Assembly: GCA_021495925.1 (NCBI GenBank)
Contig: JAKEKT010000002.1
Location: 1-64,000, forward strand
Length of the DNA: 64,000 bases
From: Diplodia intermedia
Taxonomy: Eukaryota > Ascomycota > Dothideomycetes > Botryosphaeriales > Botryosphaeriaceae
Direction: 5' to 3'
Shown: one piece after another, positions 45,151-55,069 of the stretch
How the letters are laid out: each line of letters opens with the position of its first letter
Position numbering within the stretch: the stretch's first letter is position 1
Notes under the pieces: generated by a model
Seen by the model: the letters and a program-made list of their open reading frames with translations, nothing else
What the model was told of the DNA's origin: nothing
Database searches by the model: none
Translations under genes and position numbers: made by a program

Positions 45151-45593
45151 ATGGCACCAAACGACAACTGGCTCAACCGCTCCGTCCAGGGCGCCGTCGC
45201 CGGCGCCGGCGGCTACGTGGGCGGCTTCATCAATAGCATGGGCAACGGCGTCTCCGGCGTGGGTCGCGGCATCGGTAGCGGGTGCGCTCCCTTCCCTCTT
45301 GGGCCATCCCCACGATCTCAACGGCAAGCCTCTTGGACGGGCCCCGTGCTGACTCCACCATCACCTCTAGTATCTCGAACACCGCCCGCGGCTGGGGCGA
45401 CGGCGTGCGCGGCTACGGAAACGGCGTCAAGGACGCGACTCGGGCCTCCGGCCGCCGCGCTCCCACTGCCGCCAACCCCCTGGGCCTTCCCGGCGGCTCC
45501 ACCCAGAGCGCAGCCATGATGAAGTCGAAGGTCAAGGGCATCACCAACAACGGTCCCACGGGCACCGCTGGCAACCCTCTCGGCCTGAAATAA
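45151..45593 (+). CDS. Small glycine-zipper-like protein
   Basis: Two exons, 45151-45281 and 45371-45593 (117 aa), with an 89-bp intron (GTGCGC...CTCTAG) in phase 2. Without splicing the frame changes and the composition degrades, which supports the join. The N-terminal 70 residues show dense G-x-x-x-G and G-x-x-x-x-x-G spacing (GAVAGAGGYVGGFINSMGNG, then GVSGVGRGIGSGI and GWGDGVRGYGNGV). The C-terminal part repeats an NPLGL motif twice, the second time at the very end (NPLGLK). No signal peptide or Cys is present. Glycine zippers mediate helix packing in membranes, but the segments here are only mildly hydrophobic. It may instead be a stress- or membrane-associated small protein. I do not know a characterised homologue. 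Confidence 0.7.
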
Positions 45594-45985
45594 GGGGCCA
45601 ACACGGTCGGAGTTTCTTTGATTTGGCACGGCGAATGATTTACGATGATGATTTGGATATCTAAAAATGTAAAACAATTGAGCGCTCGTCGCTCGCTCGG
45701 CCTCACAATCGCCGCACTCATCTCGTGAATTATGTTGATTCATTCTATCTGTCGCTGCGCTTTGGCTTCTTCAGGCTCTTTGCGGCAGCACAGACTCCCG
45801 TCGCAGCCGTGTCTATCCACGCCGGAGTTTTTGACAGCCCTTCCTTCAAAAGCCCAGCCTATTAATAACAATGCTGAAATGCCAATCCTTAACCCGAGTC
45901 GCTATACTTTTACTGTTCCAAACTCCGCGCTAGAGGGAATCTTGCCATGAAACCAAAGGGGAAGAAAAAATGAGGAAACGCCAGA

Positions 45986-46012
45986 ACCCATACCCATACC
46001 CTTACCCATACC
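45986..46012 (+). repeat. CCCATA/CCCTTA short repeat
   Basis: About four imperfect 6-bp units (ACCCATACCCATACCCTTAC and on). It resembles telomere-like repeats but is too short and impure to be telomeric. It lies 25 bp past the RRN3 stop codon. Confidence 0.7.
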
Positions 46013-46036
46013 GATCCGTTCTTCAACTGCTAGGAA

Positions 46037-48116
46037 TCATGTGCTCGCCTCCGTGGCGGTGCCGTCTTCGAAGATCTCTTCATCATCTGAATCATCCGCC
46101 TGCGAGTCGGAATCGCTGTCGTCGTCCGCTTCCTCGTTATCAAGGCCCGGGATGCTCTTCCATTCGTTGTAATCACCTTGCATCCAACGCTTACTTCTTG
46201 GAAGACCGTATGGATCGAAGGGGAAGTACGAGTCCAACTGAAAGGCGCTCTCGTTGCTCTTCGCACTAAGGGCCGTCTCTCTCTCCTGCATGCCGTTCAT
46301 GGCCCCAGCAGAAACAAAGCGTGAAAGCTTCAGCCGCTTGTTCGTCTCGAGGAGCGGAAATACGTAAAGGAAGCGAAGGTGATGTGCGATGCGGGCAAAC
46401 TGTGTGACGACACCAGGAGAGCAGACCTTGAGCGGGTTGAACTTCGAATAGATGTTGCGCATCATGAACTCTTTCGTACCCGGATACCAGGCCAGGTCGC
46501 CGCCTTGAAAGAGGATTTCCTCGTCATCCGCGTAGCTGTCGGTCTCGCTAACAATAAGGTCGCGCCAGCGGAAGCAGAAGATGTAGAGAAGTGCCTGTGC
46601 CAGGGAGTAATAGCCAGTGTAGCGTCGTAAATCCGGCCCTTTGCAGTTTCCCTCGTACTTTGCTCGGAAATCATCAAGCTGCCCTCCAAGAACTTCGAAT
46701 GTAGCTCGGACCGTATCCTTGGGCACATGAGCGCCGCGAGCAATAAAGCTGGCAAGATAAGCCGCGGCAGCGAGTCGCATCATCTGCGGACGGGTCTTGT
46801 CGAACGCAAGATCGGCGCAAACAAACGTGAACCTGTCAATGAAGGATGGCGATGTCTGCGCGAAGTGGAAGAGGAGAAACTGCGTGTGTCGAGACCTGTA
46901 TGTCGGCAGAATGATGTTCTTGAACTGGGCAAGCAGAAACTCGAAAGTCTCCGAGGCATCGATATGCGTGCCCTTGACGAAAATAGGGTGGTAGTACTCG
47001 AAAAGGATGTCGACAACACTATCCATCTTTCCGACCGAATTCTTGAGCTCCTGAATGCGCTTCTGGTCGCTGTCCAAGCCGTCTTCGCTAGACAAGTCGT
47101 CATCGCTGTCGTCGTCGTCATCGACGTCGGACTCGTCGTCTTCCTCGTCGTCTTCGTCGATGGCCTCACGCTTGTACAGGGCCTCTTGCACTATAGCTTC
47201 CTCGAATTCCTCTTCCAAATCCTCCATGTCGACCTGAATCTGGACGTCCAGCTTGACAAGGTTTTCCGTGATGAGAGCCAGAGCTAGACTGTTGAGTTCC
47301 GGTGCGTACCCCATGAGTTCCATGAGGTTGTTGATGTATGTAAGGTATACCTTGGCGGTTTCCTGTGTGGACGGGAACGAGGACTGTAGTAAGGCTGTCA
47401 AGACGCTGCTTGCCGAGGGAATGAGCTGGAGGAGGCGCTTGAGGGTCTCGTGCACACGTTGGCGAAGCTCTGGGCGAGTGATGGACGGGTCTCTCTCGTG
47501 GCGCAGATTCGGAGAGGGAACTGTATGGTGTCAGCGAGACGAGCACACGCGGCGGGCGTGGGTCCGACATACCACCATGGAAGTATTTCACAAGCGATTG
47601 GAGGACCTGGGCAGTGTATCCTCCATGTGCAGACATCAAACTAGCAAGGAGCGTGACATAGAGGCGCTTGAAAGCCTCGTCCCGAGCCAGCCACTGGCAG
47701 TCGAGAACAGCATGGACAAGTCCGGAGCAGTTCTTGTTCAACAAGCTCACGTGGCCGATGAGGGCGACGACATATTTGCCCAGCAGCTTTGTGCTTGGGG
47801 CAGCGCTTGCCGTGGGGCGTGCCGTGAAGAGAGTCTTGATTTCGTCATAGGACGCACTGTCGCCCGCAACGTGCTTATCTATGGCGCGGCGCACCTCCTC
47901 GCGAACGAGCTCGATACCCTTCTCGTCAAAGTCCTCTAGCAGGCGAACGTCGACGGTAGGGTCGAAGGAAACCCTCGGTTTCTTGCTTCTTGCGACAGCA
48001 GGCGCTTCCTTGTCAGAGTCGGAATCCATGTGCCTGCGCTTGAGGCTGGGGCCTGCAACGAGGGCCTTGGCGGTGGCTGACGGGAACGCGTCAACAGGAG
48101 CAGCGAGTGAGACCAT
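46037..48116 (-). CDS. RRN3: RNA polymerase I-specific initiation factor RRN3 (TIF-IA)
   Basis: Two exons, 48116-47573 and 47520-46037 (675 aa), with a 52-bp intron (GTATGT...ATACAG) in phase 1. An N-terminal basic patch (KKPRVSFDPTVDVRLLEDFD) is followed by HEAT-type helices. Then come the family-typical MEDLEEEFEEAIVQEAL helix and a long acidic Asp/Glu/Ser loop (DEDDEEDDESDVDDDDDSDD), which is a phosphorylation target region in yeast. The conserved C-terminal half contains LVKLDVQIQVDMEDL, LFEYYHPIFVKGTH, AAAYLASFIARGAHVP and FFPFDPYGLPRSKR-like ends. RRN3 tethers Pol I to core factor at rDNA promoters and links rRNA output to growth. The ATG at 48116 is the first in frame; longer starts would use GTG. 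Confidence 0.95.
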
Positions 48117-48994
48117 GCCGGTCTCGCTCAAGGGTCCGGAGAGGGTGAGGAATGAGAGTACGAGTAACGATGTGGGCGCGTAAGGGTCGTGTGGAGGAGT
48201 CGTGTGTGCAGGGCGGGCAGGATGAGAATTTGGCGATCTGAGCGAGCGCGCCAAGACTGCGTTAACGCGGCGGGGCACGTGCGCTCTGCAAGGGTCCCTT
48301 CGCCTTCACTTTGCAAAAGACCAATTCACCTCTGCTTCAAGCAGCAAAGGTATTGCGCCATGGTACTGTAGTTGCTTGAATCCAGTATGAGAGTGCGACT
48401 GTCTGCATTCAAGACTCGCATCTGCGTCCGGCTGTTGGATCCAGTTGACGATAACATCACTGCAAGACAGACGCGGGTAGTGTGTCGCACTGTGACGACC
48501 ATCGTCGTCGTTGCCTCGGCCAAACTTTCCTCTCGGCCTGCGTCCAAAGGGTCCGTCCGTGCGGAAAATTTTACATATGGCCAGCCCCACATCCGAACAG
48601 CACCATCTCTATGCCCATCCCGGTGTTGGCCGAGTATTAGCCGGGACAGCTCTCAGTATCCGTCACCAATACACCCCACTCTTCAGAATACGAGCTACAA
48701 TACAACGACCCCTCCCTTCGTCATACGAGTGCTATTCACCGCTGTTCCGAGGCAGCAAAATGTGCACAATTAAGGGCCTTTTGTCGGACCCTTCTGGCTA
48801 CAAAGTATGAATCGATGGACTGTCTCTTTACAGACAAACTGAAGAGAACCCGGCCGACCGTCTGAACAAAAGACAAAAAGCGAAGCAGGTCCTACTCGCC
48901 ATCAGCTTCCAGAACATAAAGCCAACATGAAGAAAAAGTTACCCCATGTCGAAACCAGCCACAAAAAAAACCCAAAGCCGGCCAAAAAGATGGT
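48117..48994. other. Promoter of RRN3 and spacer to the tRNA gene
   Basis: 878 bp. No protein gene was recognised; the frames here are short and overlap one another. The minus-strand tRNA gene ends at 48995. Confidence 0.4.
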
Positions 48995-49077
48995 AGGTCC
49001 TACCCGGGATCGAACCGGGGTTGCAGGAATGCTCTGATGATCAGAATCCTGAGTGCTAGCCACTACACTATAGAACC
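48995..49077 (-). tRNA. tRNA-Gln (anticodon CTG) with an 11-nt intron
   Basis: Read on the minus strand. The acceptor arms GGTTCTA and TAGGACC pair (one G-T wobble) with discriminator T. The D arm is GTGTAGTGGCTAGCAC and the anticodon stem CAGGA/TCCTG. The loop is TTCTGA plus 11 extra bases plus T, and the T arm is CCCGG-TTCGATC-CCGGG. The extra bases start one nucleotide 3' of the CTG anticodon, the standard position for nuclear tRNA introns. Mature length is 72 nt before CCA. Internal A and B boxes are intact, so Pol III transcription is expected. Confidence 0.95.
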
Positions 49078-49666
49078 TTGAAGTTGAAACTGCCAATTGT
49101 GTATATATACCAAAATGTCAAAAACGATGCTCAACACTACCATGGCCCACGTCGATGCTGATCAACATAGCTAAGTAAAACATCTTCCGTCTCCGAAAGC
49201 CACTGAGCCAGCACCGACGGTAGGATGAAACACTTCCGCTCAATGTACCTCACTAAGCCTCTTGTCACAAAGACAGATCAGCGTGGGACTGAGAGAGCCA
49301 GACACTGGTACAGCTGCGCGTGTGGGTGCAAAGCGGATGGAGAATGTCGATTCCAGGTGGATCAAAGCTTGAATTAATGAATAGACGAGTCCTTAGGATA
49401 CTCGGCTCTACTCTGTATTGGCGAGGCTAGAGAGAAAAGGAATTTTGTGCCGCGTCGCACGTGACTCGCATGGAGGGTACCTCCTCTGTGGGTTCTAGCA
49501 GTTCCATACAAGGACAATTTCCTCTATCCCTAAATTCAGAGACTATTTCATTTGTACTGGTGCGTATTCGAAGTAGAGGTGCCTGGAAGTAAAGACATTC
49601 CCCACATCACGATAGCCAATCTTGAATCAGGAAGGAGAATGCAAATAGAAATCAGACACGCTCTAC
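49078..49666. other. Spacer between tRNA and TPR remnant
   Basis: 589 bp, moderately AT-rich. No gene was recognised; it probably belongs to the decayed island that follows. Confidence 0.4.
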
Positions 49667-50956
49667 TCAACGGTGGGAAGCTCTTACAAGCCACTCAAGA
49701 TCTCCATCGACGTCAATGACATGGCCGGGTCCTTGGATCCGGCTGGCCAGTTCTTTGCCATCTTCGATGAGCTCCCGTCCTTCCGCGATCAAAGACTCGT
49801 GTTCTCTTTCGCGTCCAATGGCAAGCGGTTTCCTGCCCAGCTCCAATGTCGTACGAGCAAGTGGTCCCCAGGAGCCTTGGTCAACGCGCTTCAGGATATC
49901 AAGAGCCTTTCGTAGGTTCGAAAGGCCTTCATCAATCTTGCCGAGATCAAACGCAATGCAGCCGACACGGTGATGTGAGATAGCAGTCAAGGTATGATCC
50001 TTTCCATCAACTGTCACTTGCTCTTCCAAGCAGTCCATGCTTCCGCGAGTTTCCCCAAAGCCCGCTGGATTATGCCGTGCGTGTAACGAGTACTGAGCAT
50101 ATACGTCGTCGACCGGCCGCACTGTGGATGTAACGCCAAGGCTCGTTCCATGTACAAACAGGCAGTTTCCATCTCGCCATTGTCGTAGTAGAGATGGGCA
50201 ATATTATGATATGCCAATTCGAGAAGCGCTGGTGTGCACCCTGGACCGTTCTTCCTGATCTCGAGACCTTTGAAGTAATACTGACGTGCTTTGTCCTTTT
50301 GATCAAGCTTCCGGAGATGGTTCGCATAGTTCCCGTTCGATGTTGCGAGCTTCTGGATGTTGGGATCACCTCTTTTAAGACAGGCTTCTCGATGCTGTAT
50401 TGCCTTGAGCGTGAATTCTGCACCACGTTTGCGGTCTCTCAGGTCTACGTAGACAGCGCCGATGTTGTTGTATATGAGCCCCAGAGTCAGGTTGTAGGAT
50501 GGCATCAGTTCCAGACAAATCTCCTCGGCCGTTTCGAGGACTTGCTTCGCTGTTAAAATTTGGTCTCTCTCGTAGGAATACCAGCCACAGTGAGCCAAAG
50601 CCTCGGCAAAAGCCAAGCTAGGCTTGACGTCGTCGCGGTATACCTGAAAGAAGCGCTCCAACTTGAGGACATGCACGCTGTTCTCCACACAGGTTGGAAA
50701 GAATTCAATCATCGACTGGCCTTTGACTTGGCGGGGGGAAAACTTCTGAAACGCAGTAACAGGCGCGTTCAAAAGCTCGCTGCCTCTGTTCCGAGTTCCA
50801 ACGCCGTCTTGCCGCATCCTGCACAAGCTGATGTACCATGATCGTCTGCCTTCTGCTTCCTGGAGAGGACTTGTCATCAAAGTCGATGAGACCGGATTGG
50901 CTGAGTTTCCCTCGAGCTGACATATGATGATGCCGGAACGATATGCATCGACACAA
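49667..50956 (-). pseudogene. Frameshifted TPR (NLR-type) gene remnant
   Basis: Three minus-strand frames each carry one piece of a single protein family. 50956-50739 holds VHQLVQDAARRRW and RAFERACYCVSEVFP, the segment that normally follows an NB-ARC domain. About 50730-50045 holds four to five kinesin-light-chain-like TPR units (LTLGLIYNNIGAVYVDLRDR, ELAYHNIAHLYYDNGEMETA). About 50037-49667 holds a last TPR (TAISHHRVGCIAFDLGKIDE). The first frame break lies in a six-C run (50733-50738, G on the plus strand) and the second near 50036-50044. Neither place has room for an intron. The upstream NB-ARC part is missing. It is most simply a decayed NLR-like gene; assembly indels are the alternative. 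Confidence 0.65.
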
Positions 50957-51168
50957 GGCCTTTTTCTTTGCGGATTCTGGCGTCTTGGGCGTCTCCGGAT
51001 CCGACTTCTGGTAAGCACGTTTGATGGTCAGGCCCTTAGCAATATCCGATTCCAGGCCCTTCGTTTGTGCTTTGGGGACGCTGCCGAACCAGGCTGCGGG
51101 TTCCTTGATGCGTTCGATCCCCTTTGCCGGGCAGCTCAGATCCTTGGGCCATGGCCTCCTGAATCATC

Positions 51169-51236
51169 GTCTCCTGGAACGTCTCTCCTGGAACGTCTCT
51201 CCTGGAACGTCTCTCCTGGAACGTCTCTCCTGGAAC
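51169..51236. repeat. 14-bp minisatellite
   Basis: Four perfect tandem units GTCTCTCCTGGAAC at 51181-51236, preceded by a shortened 12-bp unit at 51169-51180. A unit length of 14 is not a multiple of three, so copy changes would break any reading frame across it. Confidence 0.95.
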
Positions 51237-51403
51237 CGCGGCAGATACTACGCTTGCCAAGTTGCGAATGACATTTTCGGCGTTGTCCTTTTGCTGGCAT
51301 ACGCCTATTGGAGGTCCTAGCGGCCAGTGGAAGCCTCTTGAGCGAGCTTTTCGAGGAGCTCGCGCGTGTCGCCGCCGGATCCATGGCTGCTGTCGTCAGC
51401 AAA

Positions 51404-51874
51404 TCAGTCTTGTCTCAAATCGGCACCGAGCATGGTTGGAGGAGGCATGGCAAGCCTGCCGAAGGTCCCCTGCGCAAATGCTCCGCGCTTACGGGCCGAG
51501 TTTGCGAAGATCTCGAGCAGCCGCCGGATATCCGGGTTGACAGGCGCGTTGATTGCTGGTAGCGTGATCCAGGCTTCAAACTCAGCCTGCGAGGACTCTA
51601 TGACAGAGCCTAGACCGAGATAAGGTTGCCAGCGCGGGTGGTCGGCGGAGGGGGTCGGCAAAAGGATCGCCTGGAAGATCAGTTGGTAATTGACCCTGTC
51701 CGCGTGAGGCTGTTCCGTCGCATGGGTTCGGGAAGCTTCTCTTGACCCAGCAGCTTTCCCCGATTGTCGAGCCGCATCCACACGGAAAAAAGCTACGAAA
51801 AGCTGTGGAGTGGCTGCACGAGTACCCTGCAATGCGAGGTCAGCTTCCGATGGAGGGTCTGGCCGTTGTAACAT
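51404..51874 (-). pseudogene. Possible decayed coding fragment upstream of the TPR remnant
   Basis: A minus-strand frame from ATG 51874 to 51404 (156 aa) has some protein character (VNPDIRRLLEIFANSARKRG) but no domain I know. A second short stretch in another frame just downstream reads GGDTRELLEKLAQEASTG. Together with the adjacent TPR remnant and minisatellite this suggests one degraded gene or two. Confidence is low; it could be chance. Confidence 0.2.
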
Positions 51875-51929
51875 ATCTGGCCGGGGCGGAGGCCAGTATA
51901 TTCTATCTACATGGGCAGTTGCATCCAAT

Positions 51930-52969
51930 ACATGGACACGTTTTTCCGCATAAAAGACACATACGTATTTGAACTCATGAACTGGATGGATTGCTCCTCG
52001 TAGGGTCAGAGGGCAGAGAGCTATCTACGTGGCACTACCAATATACACGCTAAACCCTTTTAGGACATGTTCCACATTCTTCTATTTACCGTGTGCTGTC
52101 GAACTCAAACACTACGTCGGTATAATGGAGTCAACTGCATAAAAAGGCGAAGTGCGATATCATTCTAGGATGGAATGGTACTAATAAGTATATTTATCTT
52201 CGAGTACCGTTGGTCTGCTTCAGCTGGTTTTTGCGGTGGTTCGACGTTGAGTGGACGAGTCGTACGTCCTCACGAAGCAGCGCCAGCCCCCGCAATTGCT
52301 TCGTCAGGGTCCCAATCTCCGTCGGAATCGGCTTCTCTGCTATCCAGAACTCTCGCTTTGCGGATTTGATTTGTAATCTGCACCATCCGACGCGCAATGA
52401 CTAGCTGGCGTTTGGTCGATACCAGCACTTCCCAGTCGAGCTGGCCCCGGCCGGGCTCCCTGGACGGCGGCGTCAGGGGGTCAAGCGATGCTTCCCGAAC
52501 CCAAGCGCATCACATCAACCGTGTGCAAGAGCTCGCGAGAAGAAGGCGATGCTGCAGTTATCGGCCGATGGAGGGGGAGTGGCCGACAAGGGGTTCGGGC
52601 AGAGCAACGCCAGAGTGCCCCGCCGGCCGGTGATGATCAGGGCGGGGAGATAAAGGCGTGCGGGTGCTAGGCTGCAAACGGAAGCGGACGTATCGTAGTC
52701 AGGCACTGCTGTATGTCAGCACGACCAATCAGCGACGCGCCAGCCAGCCAAGCAGCAGCGCGGAACAGGACCGCAGAGGGCCACACATGAGGGCGGACGG
52801 GCCAAGGAGTGGCCCGGCGGGCGGTTGCAGCTGCTATGCGAGCGAGCGAGCAGATTGGTAAGTGTTTGTTAAGCATGTCGGTGCCCGGGATTTCCAATCG
52901 CCGGACTCAATCGTCACGTATCCGCCGCGCACGGTCCACGCGCAGCAGCTGTGCCTTCGTCCCTTCCCC
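51930..52969. other. 1.0-kb gene-free stretch
   Basis: It is AT-richer around 52020-52230, then GC-rich towards the quinone reductase promoter. The frames are short and not convincing. No RNA or intact mobile element was seen. Confidence 0.4.
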
Positions 52970-52973
52970 CGGG

Positions 52974-53098
52974 TTAAATACAGCTGCCAGCCGCAAGCGG
53001 GAAGCCTTTCAACTAACTGCACTCCTCAGCTCTCAGCTCTCGCCTCTCGCCTCTCACCTCTCACCTCTCCCTCCCGTCAATTGCATTAATCCGCAACA
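52974..53098 (+). promoter_or_regulatory. Core promoter and CT-rich leader of the quinone reductase gene
   Basis: A TTAAATA box (52974-52980) lies about 120 bp before the ATG, followed by a CT-repeat tract (about 53021-53075: CAGCTCT and CTCACCT units). The start context is CACAATGGC-like (GCAACAATGGCT), a strong fungal start. This layout is typical of highly expressed fungal genes. Confidence 0.6.
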
Positions 53099-53836
53099 AT
53101 GGCTCCCAAGATCGCCATCGTCTTCGTACGTTACCCCGCCTAGCTCGCACGAGCTCAATGGCGTGCTGACAGCTTCCTCGCCAACAGTACTCGATGTACG
53201 GCCACATCAAGCAGCTGGCCCTGGCCGAGAAGAAGGGCATTGAGGCTGCTGGCGGCACCGTCGACCTCTACCAGTACGTGCTCCACATTCGATGATGCAA
53301 CACCACCCACTAATACCCCTCTCCCCGCCAGGATCCCCGAGACCCTCCCCGACGAGGTCCTCGGCAAGATGTACGCGCCCCCCAAGGACGCGTCCATCAA
53401 GACGCTCGACAGCCCCAAGACGCTCGAGCAGTACGACGCCTTCCTCTTCGGCATCCCCACGCGCTACGGCACCTTCCCCGCCCAGTGGAAGGCCTTCTGG
53501 GACCAGACGGGCGGCCAGTGGCAGACGGGCGCCTTCTGGGGCAAGTACGCCGGCCTCTTCGTCAGCACCGGCGGCATGGGTGGCGGCCAGGAGACCACCG
53601 CCATCAACGCCATGTCGACCCTGACCCACCACGGCATCATCTACGTGCCGCTCGGCTACAAGACCACCTTCGCCCTGCAGTCCGACCTCAGCGAGGTCCG
53701 CGGCGGCTCGCCCTGGGGCGCCGGCACCTTCTCCGCCGGCGACGGCTCGCGCCAGCCCAGCGAGAAGGAGATCCTGCTCGCCGAGGCCCAGGGCAAGTCC
53801 TTCTACGAGACCGTCTCCAAGGTCAGCTTCGCGTGA
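53099..53836 (+). CDS. Flavodoxin-like NAD(P)H:quinone oxidoreductase (WrbA/Pst2/Alt a 7 family)
   Basis: Three exons: 53099-53125, 53188-53273 and 53332-53836 (205 aa). The joins give MAPKIAIVFYSMYGHIKQLA, the FMN phosphate-binding loop, and DLYQIPETLPDEVL. Later motifs are GIPTRYGTFPAQWKAFWDQT and VSTGGMGGGQETTA (FMN ring contacts), then YVPLGYKTTF and WGAGTFSAGDGSRQPS. Length and end point match the ~200-residue Alt a 7 / Cla h 7 group. It should reduce quinones by two electrons with FMN and NAD(P)H, protecting from redox cycling, in the cytosol or at the plasma membrane (eisosome-linked in yeasts). The stop is TGA followed by CTAG, and the frame continues in a protein-like way (see the next entry). 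Confidence 0.93.
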
Positions 53837-54025
53837 CTAGCTAATGACGGGACGGCCGCGGCCACCACCAATGGCGCTGCCGCCAACGGCGCTGAGAAGA
53901 AAGATTATACCCCTGCTGCCACTGCTTCCAAGCAGCAGGCAACAACGTCTCCGTATGAGCCTCAGCAGAAGGAGGAGAAGGAAGGTGGTCCTTGCGGTCT
54001 CCCCGTCAAGTGCTCGATAATGTAA
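53837..54025 (+). other. In-frame C-terminal extension after a leaky TGA, ending in a CaaX box
   Basis: Directly after the TGA (53834-53836) the same frame runs CTA GCT AAT GAC for 62 sense codons to TAA at 54023-54025. It begins with an Ala/Thr/Asn-rich linker, passes through KKDYTPAATASKQQ and a Gln/Glu/Lys stretch, and ends PCGLPVKCSIM. The last four residues form a CaaX box (Met at X predicts farnesylation), and a Cys seven residues upstream could be palmitoylated. UGA-CUA is an established readthrough context. The alternative is an optional 75-bp 3n intron from 53822 (donor GTCAGC, acceptor GAG at 53896) that would remove the TGA; both of its splice sites are weak. Confidence 0.6.
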
Positions 54026-54257
54026 ACCGGAAACGGAAATAAACATACCAATTCGCAATCACGTAATCCCATTGTGCTCAAGCATCCGTGAACTGGTTGG
54101 TCTGCAAGTCAATAGCATGCGGTTTCCATGTTCCTCGGACCAGGGACTAAATCCATTAGTCTCCCATCACTCCACTCACGGTCGAGGATATTGAGGCAAT
54201 TGAATATGTTCGTAGTAAGATGGGGTATTTGTACGCTTTCACATCATACGGCGTCAT

Positions 54258-55069
54258 TTATTTGGTCCAGGGCAGTCCCAGCTTTTTCATCTCAACAGCG
54301 AGCTGGAAGATGTAGTCCAAGCTAGGATGGATAGTCAGTGCTCCGCGTAGATTCATTGCACATATCCCATAGACATACCTCTCACACTGGGTCTTGGCCT
54401 TGTGGACATTGTCCCCCCAGACGTAGATGCCGTGTCTGCGGACCAAGACAGCGTAGGTGTCGGGGTATTTCTCCATGGCCGCGGCCAGGCTGTCCGTCAG
54501 GTCCTCCTCGTGTGCCGTGTTCTCGATGACGGGGATGCGCAGGCGGTCAAAGTAGCCGAGGTTGCCCTGCTTGCCGCGGCCCTTGGGGATGCCCTTGATC
54601 TGCTCGATCATCTCGATCTCGAAGCAGGCGTCGCTGCCAAGGTCGCGCTCGACGAGCAGGGTGACCAGCACGGCCCACTGCGAGTGCGTGTGGATGCAGC
54701 AGCCCGCGCCGTTGTCGAAGGCGGCGAGGAAGAGCGGGGTGCAGGCCGACGGCTTGAGCACTTGCGGCTTGCGCAGGTACTCGCGCGTGTTGTAGTCCAG
54801 CACGAACATGTCGGTCGGCTTCATGAGCTCCTTCTGCACGCCCGATGGCGCGATGAAGATGTGGTCATGCTGCTTGATGCTGGTGCCGCCGCCGGTGCCG
54901 GTGACCTGTGCCGAAGTCAGCGGCGCGGCTCTGCTTCCGTGCGGGCGAGTGGTGGTGACGGTACCCAGCCCAGCGTGTAAAACTTGCGGCAGAGCTCGCA
55001 GATCAGGTTGGCCGGGTGCTCCGGGTCGGACGAGTGGATCAGGGCGTCGTTGTTCTGTTCGGAAGCCAT
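54258..55069 (-). CDS. MDE1: Methylthioribulose-1-phosphate dehydratase (class II aldolase family)
   Basis: Three exons: 55069-54965, 54905-54379 and 54321-54258 (231 aa). The joins yield FYTLGWVTGTGGGTSIK, the substrate-phosphate loop typical of MtnB/Mde1. The zinc ligands are in CIHTHSQWAVL and VRRHGIYVWG, and FEIEMIEQIKGI supplies the catalytic Glu region. The enzyme dehydrates 5-methylthioribulose-1-phosphate in the methionine salvage pathway in the cytosol. The second intron (57 bp, GTATGT...CCTAG) is in frame and free of stops, so the unspliced frame looks intact but inserts 19 residues before SLDYIFQLAVEMKK. Length fits the family (about 230-245). Confidence 0.93.

Noticed and set aside
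45986..46012. Interstitial telomere
   Set aside because: Only about four imperfect 6-bp units; too short and too impure.
49667..50956. TPR gene explained by introns instead of frameshifts
   Set aside because: The frame changes occur within a few bases of continuous homology, leaving no room for an intron at either point.
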